A stretch of DNA of 16,408 nt from an uncultured Clostridia bacterium (lineage in GTDB: Bacteria; Bacillota; Clostridia; Oscillospirales; Acutalibacteraceae), in the NCBI GenBank assembly GCA_944381295.1, contig CALWKP010000076.1, positions 1-16,408 of the forward strand, in the 5' to 3' direction. Below are positions 1-6,821 of this stretch, in pieces (the stretch's first letter is position 1; each line of letters starts with the position of its first letter). The translations under genes and the position numbers were made by a program. The notes under the pieces are model-generated. The model ran no database searches. It was not told the DNA's origin and saw only the letters and a program-made list of their open reading frames with translations.

Positions 1-319
1 AAAATTTATTAGCGCAATTTTCCGCATCCGGACCCACTCCGGCTAAAATTTTCAATCCATCCTGGGAATTTCCATAAACAGCCCCAAGGGCAGCCGCCAT
101 GGGCAAACCGTATTCTTTTGTTCCCGGGATGCCTACCCCCATTGCATTTTTTAAAATATTCCTGCTAACCGATAGTTCTACCGATTCGGGGAAATCCCCT
201 AGCAATTCACGGGCCCGGGCGACGGCTAACGCCGCCGCTACCGGTTCCGTGCATCCCTGTGCAGGGGCTAGTTCTTTTTTCAGAATCCCCAAATATCCTT
301 CTGTTTCAAAAACTTCCAT
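1..319 (-). CDS. L-cysteine desulfidase / UPF0597 (CyuA-like) protein, N-terminal part
   Basis: The 5' end of a gene that leaves the window at base 1; 106 residues are visible and no stop is met. It has the family's early GCTEP signature (Gly-Cys-Thr-Glu-Pro near residue 20), followed by the conserved stretch NAMGVGIPGTKEYGLPMAAA. In characterised members (CyuA, formerly YhaM) the protein is a cytoplasmic iron-sulfur L-cysteine desulfidase; many relatives are annotated as serine dehydratase-like or UPF0597 and have untested substrates. Two in-frame ATGs exist, at 325 and 319. The one at 319 lies about 9 bases after a GGAAG and is preferred. Either start overlaps the end of the upstream UROD-like gene (stop at 306), so the two are very probably translationally coupled. 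It is the last visible gene of the minus-strand sugar transporter operon. The family call is firm; the substrate is unknown. Confidence 0.83.
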   Translation of the reverse strand, partial: MEVFETEGYLGILKKELAPAQGCTEPVAAALAVARARELLGDFPESVELSVSRNILKNAMGVGIPGTKEYGLPMAAALGAVYGNSQDGLKILAGVGPDAENCANKF

Positions 320-1274
320 TCCCATATTCTTCCGCTGCTTCTACCACCCAACGCAGATGTTCTAATGGAATATCCATTGGAATGGTGCAATCCGCCCCTA
401 AGATCGTTCCCATAGTTCCCGCATCGTCTAAAAGCCTGCGGGTTTCCGCCTGAATCTCTTCCTTGTTTCCGCGGTAGAGCAGTCCTCCCTTGCGATTATC
501 AAAACCGCCCAGGATACAATCTGCTTTCGGCTTTAAATAACTGCGGCCTTGTGAAAGCGTAATATTTTCGATGTAAACCGCCCAGTTATAAATCCTGGCC
601 GGATATTTCTTCCACACTTCCAAATGGTTCCGCACGCCATCGTAGCCGCACATATGGAAAATGTTATAATTGGACACTTCATTGGCGCTGACCAAGGCCG
701 GCAAGTCACTGGGAGTTACGATTTCTTCGTATTCCTCTGCCGTGAAACGGTTGATCTCTCCCCCTTGTACCGAGATGTAAGCACCATCGCAGCCTGCCTC
801 TTTAATCAGCCGGTAAACCAATTCCGCGTTATCTTCTGCGATTGCAGCCATTGCGTCCATCAAAGGTTTCCGGTCCTCTCGGATATGTTCCATCACCCTT
901 TCATCTCCTGCATAAAACCGGACCAGAGAAAATGGAGCAAAAATGTTATAGAACAGGCAGCATTCGTCATTTAACGCTTCCTTGATGCGTTTCGCCCGCT
1001 CGACGCTTCCCTGGATAAAATTGCTTTTGGAACCGTTTGGGCGCACTTTGGACCAATCTGATGCTTTCTCCATTGGACCCGGAAATTCAAAACTGATCCC
1101 ATCGCTCATAATTTTTAAAATGTCAATACCTGACTTCCGATAGAATTCCAGGTGAGATTTTGCCGCTTCCTCTCCACGGACCTGCTCGGCCGTAAAGTGA
1201 TGCCAAAACCCGACCGGTACCCGGTCCACCTGCTTTTCATCCAGGGCATTCAACACTCTGCTTCTTTTGTCCAT
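306..1274 (-). CDS. UROD-superfamily protein, probable MtaA/CmuA-like methyltransferase type
   Basis: A complete 322-residue protein of the uroporphyrinogen decarboxylase fold. The N-terminus (RSRVLNALDEKQVDRVPVGF) is typical of the superfamily. It carries H207-M-C209 and C296 (in GADC), an H-x-C...C pattern that in MtaA and CmuA type enzymes binds the zinc that activates a thiol methyl acceptor. This suggests a methyl transfer or related role rather than haem synthesis, and no haem genes are nearby. Such proteins often act with a corrinoid protein, and none is encoded here. The start has a strong GGAGGAG site seven bases upstream. It follows the binding-protein gene by 18 bases and overlaps the cysteine desulfidase-like gene, so it belongs to the operon that starts at 4421. 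The superfamily is certain; the reaction is inferred. Confidence 0.88.
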   Translation of the reverse strand: MDKRSRVLNALDEKQVDRVPVGFWHHFTAEQVRGEEAAKSHLEFYRKSGIDILKIMSDGISFEFPGPMEKASDWSKVRPNGSKSNFIQGSVERAKRIKEALNDECCLFYNIFAPFSLVRFYAGDERVMEHIREDRKPLMDAMAAIAEDNAELVYRLIKEAGCDGAYISVQGGEINRFTAEEYEEIVTPSDLPALVSANEVSNYNIFHMCGYDGVRNHLEVWKKYPARIYNWAVYIENITLSQGRSYLKPKADCILGGFDNRKGGLLYRGNKEEIQAETRRLLDDAGTMGTILGADCTIPMDIPLEHLRWVVEAAEEYGNGSF

Positions 1275-1292
1275 TGCCGTATCTCCTCCTAT

Positions 1293-2663
1293 TTAATTTT
1301 CTCTTGCATTCATTGTATCACAAATTTCCACCATATTCGATACGGCTTCTTCTACACTTAACGTTCCTAGGGTAAGTTGCGACAGCTCTGCGGTATATCT
1401 CGGATTCAATTCGCTATATGCCGGCGTATATGGTGCCGGAATCAACCGGTTCAATGATTCCACAAATACTTCGCGGTCTGCTTCATCAAATTTCGGTCCG
1501 ACAAATCCATCGAGGGACTGTTCCAAAACATCTTGCCTTACTGTGATCCCAAAAAGAGAACGGTCAAACAAAATCGTCTGGCTGTCTTCCGCAAGGATCT
1601 CCTTTATGATCTGCCATGCGGCATCTTTCTGTTCCGAACCAGCTGGAATAATCCATTGATCCAGGAAGGATGCAGAACATCCTTTGCCTGCTTTTCCCGG
1701 CACTGCTGCGATCCCTGGTGTAAATTTATCAATATCCCGGAACGCGCTCTGATTCCATGTCCCATCGACATAGATGGCCAAACGCCCTTCCTTAAATAAG
1801 TCAGCAGCTCCCATTACCTTGGTATCGTTAGAGTTGAGCATGCTCTTATCCTGAACAGCCATCTGCCCAAAAATCTGATAAACTTCCAGATTCAGCGGTT
1901 CCATGAGAAGACACTTGTAATTTTCATCATAGACACCCGGTCCGCCATTCCCCTTCAGGTAATGTTCAATGTGCAGGATAGAGGTATGTGTGCCAAATCC
2001 ATAAATCTTATCCGCTCCGCTGCCGGAGGTAAGCTGCCGGGCCATTTCTGCTACCTCCTGCAATGTCGTCGGATTATCCCAATCCTGAGAGGGATACGCT
2101 AACCCTGCGGCATCAAACAGATCTTTATTGAAATACATGACGACTGAATATTGTCCAGATGGGATCCCGTATGTTTTCCCATCCACTACGGAAGCTCCCT
2201 GGAATGCTTTATCAAAATAGTCTTCCATATTCAATTCAGATAATTTGTCAGTCAGATCAGTGATCTGGTTTTTGGAGATCATGACCGGCATATAAAATTC
2301 TGCGATCTGTGCCAATCCTGGCGCGTTCCCTGCCGCTTGTAATGCCATAAGCTTTTGATAAAACGGCACCCATCCGTCCGAAGGGATCTCCAGCAGTTCG
2401 GCCTGGATATTTTTTTCTGCAAGCCGTGCATTGATAACGTCCAAAACCTCATTCATTCCCTCTACCGTGGGAGCCGACGCACTGATAGCAATTTGAACGG
2501 TCTCCAGCGGACCTGCTGTGGAAGATTCGTTTTCTACCCCGCTTGCGGAAGATTCCTGCGACTCTGAGGTGTTCCCCGATGAGGACGTCCCTGTATTGGT
2601 GCATCCTACAAGAACCATCAGACAAATCAGCATACTCCAAACCGGCATAAACTTTTTCAACAT
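1293..2663 (-). CDS. Sugar ABC transporter substrate-binding lipoprotein (family 1)
   Basis: A complete 456-residue extracellular solute-binding protein. Residues 1 to 20 form a lipoprotein signal peptide ending in a lipobox (VLVG before Cys21), followed by a Ser/Thr/Glu-rich linker to about residue 50. The mature domain resembles MalE/UgpB-type binding proteins: it contains a YGIPSG stretch, a GRLAIYVDGTWN stretch and C-terminal helices with DAAWQIIKEIL. It would be anchored on the outer face of the membrane and deliver an oligosaccharide or related solute to the two permeases encoded upstream. The start has AGGAGAAGGAG 7 to 17 bases upstream. It lies 33 bases after the MalG-type permease and 18 bases before the UROD-like gene, in one operon. 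The ligand cannot be read from the sequence. Confidence 0.93.
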   Translation of the reverse strand: MLKKFMPVWSMLICLMVLVGCTNTGTSSSGNTSESQESSASGVENESSTAGPLETVQIAISASAPTVEGMNEVLDVINARLAEKNIQAELLEIPSDGWVPFYQKLMALQAAGNAPGLAQIAEFYMPVMISKNQITDLTDKLSELNMEDYFDKAFQGASVVDGKTYGIPSGQYSVVMYFNKDLFDAAGLAYPSQDWDNPTTLQEVAEMARQLTSGSGADKIYGFGTHTSILHIEHYLKGNGGPGVYDENYKCLLMEPLNLEVYQIFGQMAVQDKSMLNSNDTKVMGAADLFKEGRLAIYVDGTWNQSAFRDIDKFTPGIAAVPGKAGKGCSASFLDQWIIPAGSEQKDAAWQIIKEILAEDSQTILFDRSLFGITVRQDVLEQSLDGFVGPKFDEADREVFVESLNRLIPAPYTPAYSELNPRYTAELSQLTLGTLSVEEAVSNMVEICDTMNAREN

Positions 2664-2696
2664 AATAACACTCCTTCTCCTCTTTATTTTTTCTTT

Positions 2697-3533
2697 TTAT
2701 CCTTTTACACCCGCTACTGTAATCCCTTCTACAAAATGCTTTTGTGCGAGGAAAAATAATATCATTGTAGGAAGGACTGACACAGTGGATGCTGCCATCA
2801 ATAATGACCAGTTGATATTATACATAACCTTATAGGTACTCAGTAAAAGAGATACCGTGAATTTCTCCGTAGAATTCAGCATAACCAAAGGCGTTAAAAA
2901 ATTATTCCACGAATTAATAAAATTATATAGTCCTAAAGTAATCAGGATCTGTTTGCACAAAGGCAAATAAATCACACAGAATATCCGGGCATATCCCGCA
3001 CCGTCGATCCGAGCGGCTTCCATATAAGCGTCAGGAACACCCGCCATAAACTGACGGATCATAAACACCCCATAAGCATTCAAAAGCACATTTGGCAATA
3101 TCAATGGCAAGTAGGTATCCACCCATCCGATCCTGCTATAAGCGACGTACATTGGGATCAAGGTAACTTGAGAAGGAACCGTCAACGACGTCAGCAGGAT
3201 CATAAACACCAGATTTTTCCCGCGGAAACGGAGTTTTGCAAAGGCAAAGGCAGCCATTGAAGAAAACAACAGTGTGCCAAATACATTTGCCAGGGCAATC
3301 AACAAGCTGTTGATGAGCGACCTTGTCAAGGGCTGGACAGTAAAAGCTTCGTAATAGGAATCCAGCGTGATAGGATCCGGAATCCATTGAGGAGGCATCC
3401 GCATCACATTATCCGGCGTTTTCAGCGACGTTGTAATCATCCATAGAAGCGGAATCACTGTAATCATTGTAATGGAAAGCAAGATCAAATGGATAAAAGC
3501 ATGGCTTATGTACCGTTTCATTTTAAACGTCAT
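2697..3533 (-). CDS. Carbohydrate ABC transporter permease, MalG type
   Basis: A complete 278-residue inner-membrane permease with about six hydrophobic segments; the first is near residues 15 to 35. The EAA loop that docks on the ATPase is present as EAARIDGAG around residue 175, followed by the usual ILP-type turn (IYLPL). The C-terminus ends in GVKG, common in MalG-type CUT1 permeases. The start at 3533 lies inside the end of the upstream MalF-type gene (11-base overlap) and has AGGAAGG about 7 bases upstream, so translation is coupled. It should pair with the MalF-type partner, which is frameshifted here. No ATPase gene is present nearby, so a shared MsmX-like ATPase is likely. Confidence 0.94.
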   Translation of the reverse strand: MTFKMKRYISHAFIHLILLSITMITVIPLLWMITTSLKTPDNVMRMPPQWIPDPITLDSYYEAFTVQPLTRSLINSLLIALANVFGTLLFSSMAAFAFAKLRFRGKNLVFMILLTSLTVPSQVTLIPMYVAYSRIGWVDTYLPLILPNVLLNAYGVFMIRQFMAGVPDAYMEAARIDGAGYARIFCVIYLPLCKQILITLGLYNFINSWNNFLTPLVMLNSTEKFTVSLLLSTYKVMYNINWSLLMAASTVSVLPTMILFFLAQKHFVEGITVAGVKG

Positions 3534-4421
3534 AATTGACCTTCCTTTCTGAAATGTAAAACTGCAGGAAAGTAGTAAGTCCCATAAGCAAAAACAGCAC
3601 CCAACTTGCTACTGCCGCCGGACCAAGTCTTAAATACTTAAAGGAATAATCATAAATAAACATACTCAACGTATAAGTCGCAAAAACCGGCCCGCCCTCT
3701 GTAAGGATATAGGGCTCATTGAACATATTGAAAATCCCTATCGTCAGCGTGACAAAAATGAAGAAGGTTACCGGAGAAAGCATGGGGATAGTAATACTGC
3801 GGAATTTCTGCCATGCATTTGCCCCGTCGATTTCAGCCGCCTCATAATAAGTGGTTGAAATCCCCTTCAGGCCGGCAAGAAAAATAAGAAAATAATAGCC
3901 CATTTTCAACCATACCGACATGATCAGAATCGTTACCCGGGCCCATTGGGGATCGTCCAGCCAAAGCGGGCCTGTATCCCCAATTTATCAAATACAAATA
4001 CCAAAAGTCCAAAATCAGGTGAAAATATCCAAAAAAACACCATCGAAATCGCTACGGTAGAAGTGACCATCGGGAGGTAAAATGCACTTTTGTAAAAGGA
4101 AAGTCCTCTGATCTTCCGATTGCATAACAAGGCCAAAATCAGCGACATGAGCATGGTAACTGGTACGGTCGTTATGACAAACAGCAAGGTATTGAGAATG
4201 GATTTTGGAAACAATTCATCACTTGCGAGCAGTTTGAAATTGTCAAAGCCAACAAACTGGATAGGATTATAAAAGTCCCACTCGCAAAAACACAAATAAA
4301 GCGAAAATACCACGGGCATTACGGCAAAGAGTAAATAGCCAATGACTTGCGGTAATACAAACAGCCATGCTGCACGTTCTTCCCTTTTATGTGCCGCGAT
4401 CAGTTTCTTTTTCGTTCTCAT
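3523..4421 (-). pseudogene. Carbohydrate ABC transporter permease, MalF type, single-base frameshift
   Basis: The gene reads as two pieces. Bases 4421 to 3933 encode the N-terminal 162 residues (cytoplasmic start, TM1 near residue 20, periplasmic segment, later TMs), which then run into a stop after WTIPNGPG. Bases before 3921 continue in another frame with the conserved WLDDPQWARVTILIMSVW region, the EAA loop (YYEAAEIDGAN) and the last TMs. Adding one base in the AAA at 3963 to 3965 (TTT on the coding strand) joins the halves into a 299-residue protein of normal length; 899 bases plus one is exactly 300 codons. The start has GAGGTGG about 8 bases upstream. Either a recent inactivating deletion or a sequencing error is possible. 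The run is only three bases, and the partner genes look intact. Confidence 0.85.
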
Positions 4422-4605
4422 AAAAATCCACCTCGCATATTTTATCCCCGGCCGTTGTTTTGACTATATAATACAGAAAGTAAACCAAAAATAATATGCA
4501 TATCATTCACTAAATTGTGACCAATATTAACTTTTTTCAATGTCCCATATTCCCACAGACAGAAAAAGGCCGCTGCAAAATAATCCCTTACAGAAAATTA
4601 CACAC
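4422..4605. other. Intergenic region upstream of the sugar transporter operon
   Basis: AT-rich, with no convincing ORF on either strand. It must hold the minus-strand promoter of the operon starting at 4421. TATTAT/TATATA-like boxes are present around 4465 to 4480 on the minus strand, but no good -35 at proper spacing was found, so no promoter is called. No clear operator or riboswitch was recognised. Confidence 0.5.
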
Positions 4606-4655
4606 AAAAATCGGCCCCCAAAAAAAGCCAAGGCAGCTTCTTTTGGGGGCCGATT
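4606..4655 (-). terminator. Intrinsic terminator of the sigma/anti-sigma operon
   Basis: Arms 4609 to 4623 and 4641 to 4655 form 15 perfect pairs, including five consecutive G-C pairs. After one mismatch, a further AAGC/GCTT stem closes a 7-base loop. On the minus strand the stem is followed directly by TTTTT (bases 4610 to 4606). It lies about 80 bases after the anti-sigma stop at 4737. The plus strand lacks a T tract after the stem, so the direction is clear. Confidence 0.88.
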
Positions 4656-4736
4656 CCCGTGATTATGTCCGTTTTTTGCGCAGGGTACTATTGTGTTTTT
4701 GGCTTCGCAGCAGCCTCTTTTCTCTTGTCCGCCTGT

Positions 4737-5663
4737 CTATCTGAAAACCTGCATAGGTTCCAGGTCCTCCAAGATGGTTTTCACTTCTTCGGCCGTACAG
4801 CCAGTCGTATAGATATCCACACGCTTGTGTCCATACGCAGCATTGGCCCATACCTGCCCATCATATCCCAGGATCAGGCATTCGGCCCCATCCTTGGTCA
4901 CAAAAACTTCACTCTGGTCATAAGCGCTGTTCAGGATATATTCCGGTTCCTCCCCATAGTCCGCTTTCACATTATACTCATATGTAAGAGAAAAACGTTT
5001 CCCATCATCCGTCGTATACCCCATATGCGCTTGCGCACGGATCAGACTTCCGTCCGCCGCACTTCGGAAAAGCGTCAGCACCTGACCGCCTTCGTCCGGC
5101 GTCAATTTCGGGGATAAACTGGTGATATCCCAGTCGATCAGCCCTTCCACAAAAACCCTGTCTGCATACACGCTTGAGGCCAGGGATTCTACAATGAGAT
5201 CCCCATAGTAACTGCTCTGACATTCCGCTACCCTCCGGCGCTCCCATCCTTGTGCGGCATCCGGATCTTCCTCATACGAAATAACGGTTTCCTGGTCAAA
5301 CAATCCGTCCTCCATCACACGGTCAACATATTCTGCCGGCGTCTCCAAATCCGCATTTTCTTCTGCGCTCCCGGGGACTCCGCAGCTCAGCGCATATTCT
5401 TCCGGAATCTCCTCCGATTGTTTTTTCATCAAAGCTTCTATCGTATCAAAGAAAAAAACTTCCCTATGGTTGACTGCGTAATCAGCTGCGAATGCTGTGA
5501 ATGTCAACATTACTGTTAAGAGGGCTGCAACCAGAACGATCCGTCCGATCCTTCTGCGCCCCACAGCAGCATCCTTCTTGGCATCAATCATCTTCAAAAC
5601 CTCCTCCAAAGTATCGTCGGAGGCATGAACCGGCGAAAATGCCTTCCTGATTTCTTCTCTCAT
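4737..5663 (-). CDS. Membrane anti-sigma factor candidate, cognate to the ECF sigma factor
   Basis: A 308-residue single-pass membrane protein. Residues 1 to about 38 are charged and should be cytoplasmic. A TM segment spans about residues 40 to 62 (LVAALLTVMLTFTAFAA). The rest, about 240 residues, is acidic and should lie outside the membrane. Its start overlaps the sigma gene's stop by four bases (ATGA), the usual arrangement for a sigma/anti-sigma pair; the cytoplasmic segment would hold the sigma factor until an external signal arrives. I see no H-x3-C-x2-C zinc motif of the ZAS type. The outer domain is not recognised. The role is inferred from topology and gene coupling, and a membrane sensor or effector of the sigma regulon is the alternative. 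Confidence 0.8.
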   Translation of the reverse strand: MREEIRKAFSPVHASDDTLEEVLKMIDAKKDAAVGRRRIGRIVLVAALLTVMLTFTAFAADYAVNHREVFFFDTIEALMKKQSEEIPEEYALSCGVPGSAEENADLETPAEYVDRVMEDGLFDQETVISYEEDPDAAQGWERRRVAECQSSYYGDLIVESLASSVYADRVFVEGLIDWDITSLSPKLTPDEGGQVLTLFRSAADGSLIRAQAHMGYTTDDGKRFSLTYEYNVKADYGEEPEYILNSAYDQSEVFVTKDGAECLILGYDGQVWANAAYGHKRVDIYTTGCTAEEVKTILEDLEPMQVFR

Positions 5664-6139
5664 TTCGATGCCTCCTCTAACAGAATTTTCTTGAGCCGTT
5701 CTTTTGCCCGTTTAAGTCTTGTACCAACTGTTCCCTGGGGAAGCTTCAGCAGACTTGCAATCTCTTTCATCGTATATCCTTCATAATAATACAGAAAGAT
5801 CACCACGCGATATTTCTGGTCAAGCGCCATGACCGCATCAAATAACTCACTATGCTTTGGCCCTTCTACGGTAAGGCTATTGGCGTAATCTTCAAAATCT
5901 TCTGTCCGTCTCCACGGAGAACGCCAGTATTTTTTGCACTCATTGAGAGTAACGCGAATCAGCCAATACTTTAAATGCTCCTCATTTTCAAACCTTTTTT
6001 CCGTTTCATAGAGCCGAAGCAATACAGTTTGCGTTACATCGTCCGCATCCGTTTTGCTTTTCAGGCAGTTAAAGGCAAGTCGGAAAATAGTATCCATATG
6101 AAGTTGTGCCAGTTGAATAAACTGCTCTCTTGTAGGCAT
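5660..6139 (-). CDS. RNA polymerase sigma factor, ECF (sigma-70 family)
   Basis: A complete 159-residue protein with the two-domain layout of ECF sigma factors. Region 2 spans about residues 10 to 75, with the core-binding DADDVTQTVLLRLY helix and the basic, aromatic KYWLIRVTLNECKKYW helix. Region 4 spans about 102 to 152, with LDQKYRVVIFLYYYEGYTMKEIA and the recognition helix LPQGTVGTRLKRAKERLKK. There is no region 1 or 3. The start has AAGGAG 8 bases upstream. The gene is translationally coupled to the membrane protein downstream, so its activity is probably controlled by that partner. The genes it controls cannot be told from this window; autoregulation is likely but no ECF-type promoter was recognised upstream. 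Confidence 0.93.
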   Translation of the reverse strand: MPTREQFIQLAQLHMDTIFRLAFNCLKSKTDADDVTQTVLLRLYETEKRFENEEHLKYWLIRVTLNECKKYWRSPWRRTEDFEDYANSLTVEGPKHSELFDAVMALDQKYRVVIFLYYYEGYTMKEIASLLKLPQGTVGTRLKRAKERLKKILLEEASK

Positions 6140-6160
6140 GAAAACGACTCCTTACGTTAC

Positions 6161-6172
6161 GAAAAGCTTTTC
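6161..6172. promoter_or_regulatory. 12-bp perfect palindrome upstream of the sigma gene
   Basis: GAAAAGCTTTTC lies just before the ribosome binding site of the sigma factor gene. It could be an operator or a small hairpin in the leader. It sits in AT-rich DNA, where short palindromes arise by chance. Confidence 0.25.
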
Positions 6173-6344
6173 AACTAAAATATCCATCAGGATGCTTTTT
6201 TTCTTCATTTTTTCAAGAAAAAGTCATATAAATTTATTACAGATAAATTCCTATCATTTCGGCTCCAGAAAAATACATCGTTTCTTTTCTGTTTGATAAG
6301 TCATCTTTTTACAAAGATTTCATCAAAATCTAACAAAACCTTCG

Positions 6345-6373
6345 TTGAAGGATCTCACAAACCATTATAAAAT
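6345..6373 (+). promoter_or_regulatory. Candidate sigma-A promoter for the structured leader and Cys-rich gene
   Basis: TTGAAG (6345 to 6350) and TAAAAT (6368 to 6373) are separated by 17 bases. This matches 4/6 and 5/6 of the consensus and would start transcription near 6380, directly before the hairpins that follow. The call rests on spacing and position; no experimental support is available. Confidence 0.45.
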
Positions 6374-6379
6374 AATCTC

Positions 6380-6472
6380 GAAATCTTTTTTAGGAATGAT
6401 GCACTATGGTTTTGCTGATAACGTCCGGTCAACACTGTATTTCCCCTAACGTTCAGAAAAAGCCATGAAATT
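6380..6472 (+). ncRNA. Structured leader RNA or small RNA, not matched to a known class
   Basis: Bases 6406 to 6466 can fold into a long interrupted stem: ATGG/CCAT, TTTT/AAAA, CTGA/TCAG and ACGT/ACGT, with one- and two-base bulges and a 24-base apical loop (6425 to 6448). The loop contains CCGGT (6425 to 6429), repeated in the 5' arm of the following terminator (6477 to 6481), so it could compete for the 3' arm ACCGG at 6524. I compared it by memory with the purine, lysine, TPP, FMN, SAM, glycine, fluoride, ZTP, guanidine and T-box signatures and saw no match. It could be a cis-acting leader or an independent small RNA. Confidence 0.45.
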
Positions 6473-6540
6473 ACAGCCGGTCTGATGGGAACACATCGCT
6501 TTATGCGACGCCTTTCCTCAGAAACCGGCTGTTTTTATTT
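6473..6540 (+). terminator. Intrinsic terminator upstream of the Cys-rich gene
   Basis: ACAGCCGGT (6473 to 6481) pairs perfectly with ACCGGCTGT (6524 to 6532), followed by TTTTATTT. Inside the loop a second small hairpin TCGC/GCGA forms. No T tract follows on the minus strand. It ends only 24 bases before the start codon at 6564, so it either ends a small RNA or acts as an attenuator for the gene downstream. Confidence 0.75.
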
Positions 6541-6563
6541 CTTTTGATTGGAGTGGTGTTTCC

Positions 6564-6758
6564 ATGATTCCCTGCAAGTCAAGCTGTCCTCATTACCAAG
6601 AAGGATGCCACAAAACCTGTCTTTCCTGGAAAGCTTTTTTGCAGAAAAATCAGATAGAAGAGCAAAAGAAAAAAGCTTACCTTTCGCTCCACAGCGAAAT
6701 ATGCAGGACTATCATCCGACAATGTTATCAAACGCTTCCATTCCCTGTCCATCGCTGA
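6564..6758 (+). CDS. Small Cys-rich protein of unknown function
   Basis: A 64-residue protein with cysteines at 4, 8, 15 and 19 in a C-x3-C-x6-C-x3-C pattern (CPHYQEGCHKTC), then a Trp at 22, a basic/glutamine-rich helix (residues 27 to 40) and two more cysteines at 47 and 54. The pattern resembles small Cys-rich proteins I recall from Clostridia genomes that share a GCHKTC-like core and a following K/R/Q-rich helix; I know of no assigned function. The start has GGAGTGG about 7 bases upstream. A longer ORF in another frame (6548 to 6790) overlaps it but lacks the ordered cysteines. The four N-terminal cysteines could bind zinc or another metal. It sits directly behind a structured leader with terminator, so its expression is probably conditional, and it converges on the ROK gene. 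Confidence 0.68.
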   Translation: MIPCKSSCPHYQEGCHKTCLSWKAFLQKNQIEEQKKKAYLSLHSEICRTIIRQCYQTLPFPVHR

Positions 6759-6821
6759 TTTTTCCACGCGAAAGAGTCAAGATACGATAACACAGTTTCT
6801 TTTTGCATACATTCCTACAAA

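Noticed and set aside
306..1274. UROD-fold gene as haem-synthesis hemE
   Set aside because: It carries the H-x-C...C signature and lies in a sugar transporter operon with no haem genes.
4517..4744. Plus-strand ORF in the intergenic region
   Set aside because: It runs through the perfect terminator hairpin and has no family features.
6181..6200. ATCC/GGAT hairpin followed by T run as a plus-strand terminator
   Set aside because: Only four pairs, and no plus-strand gene ends there.
6548..6790. 80-residue ORF overlapping the Cys-rich gene
   Set aside because: It has no ordered motif; the overlapping 64-residue frame has regular cysteines and a better placed ribosome binding site.
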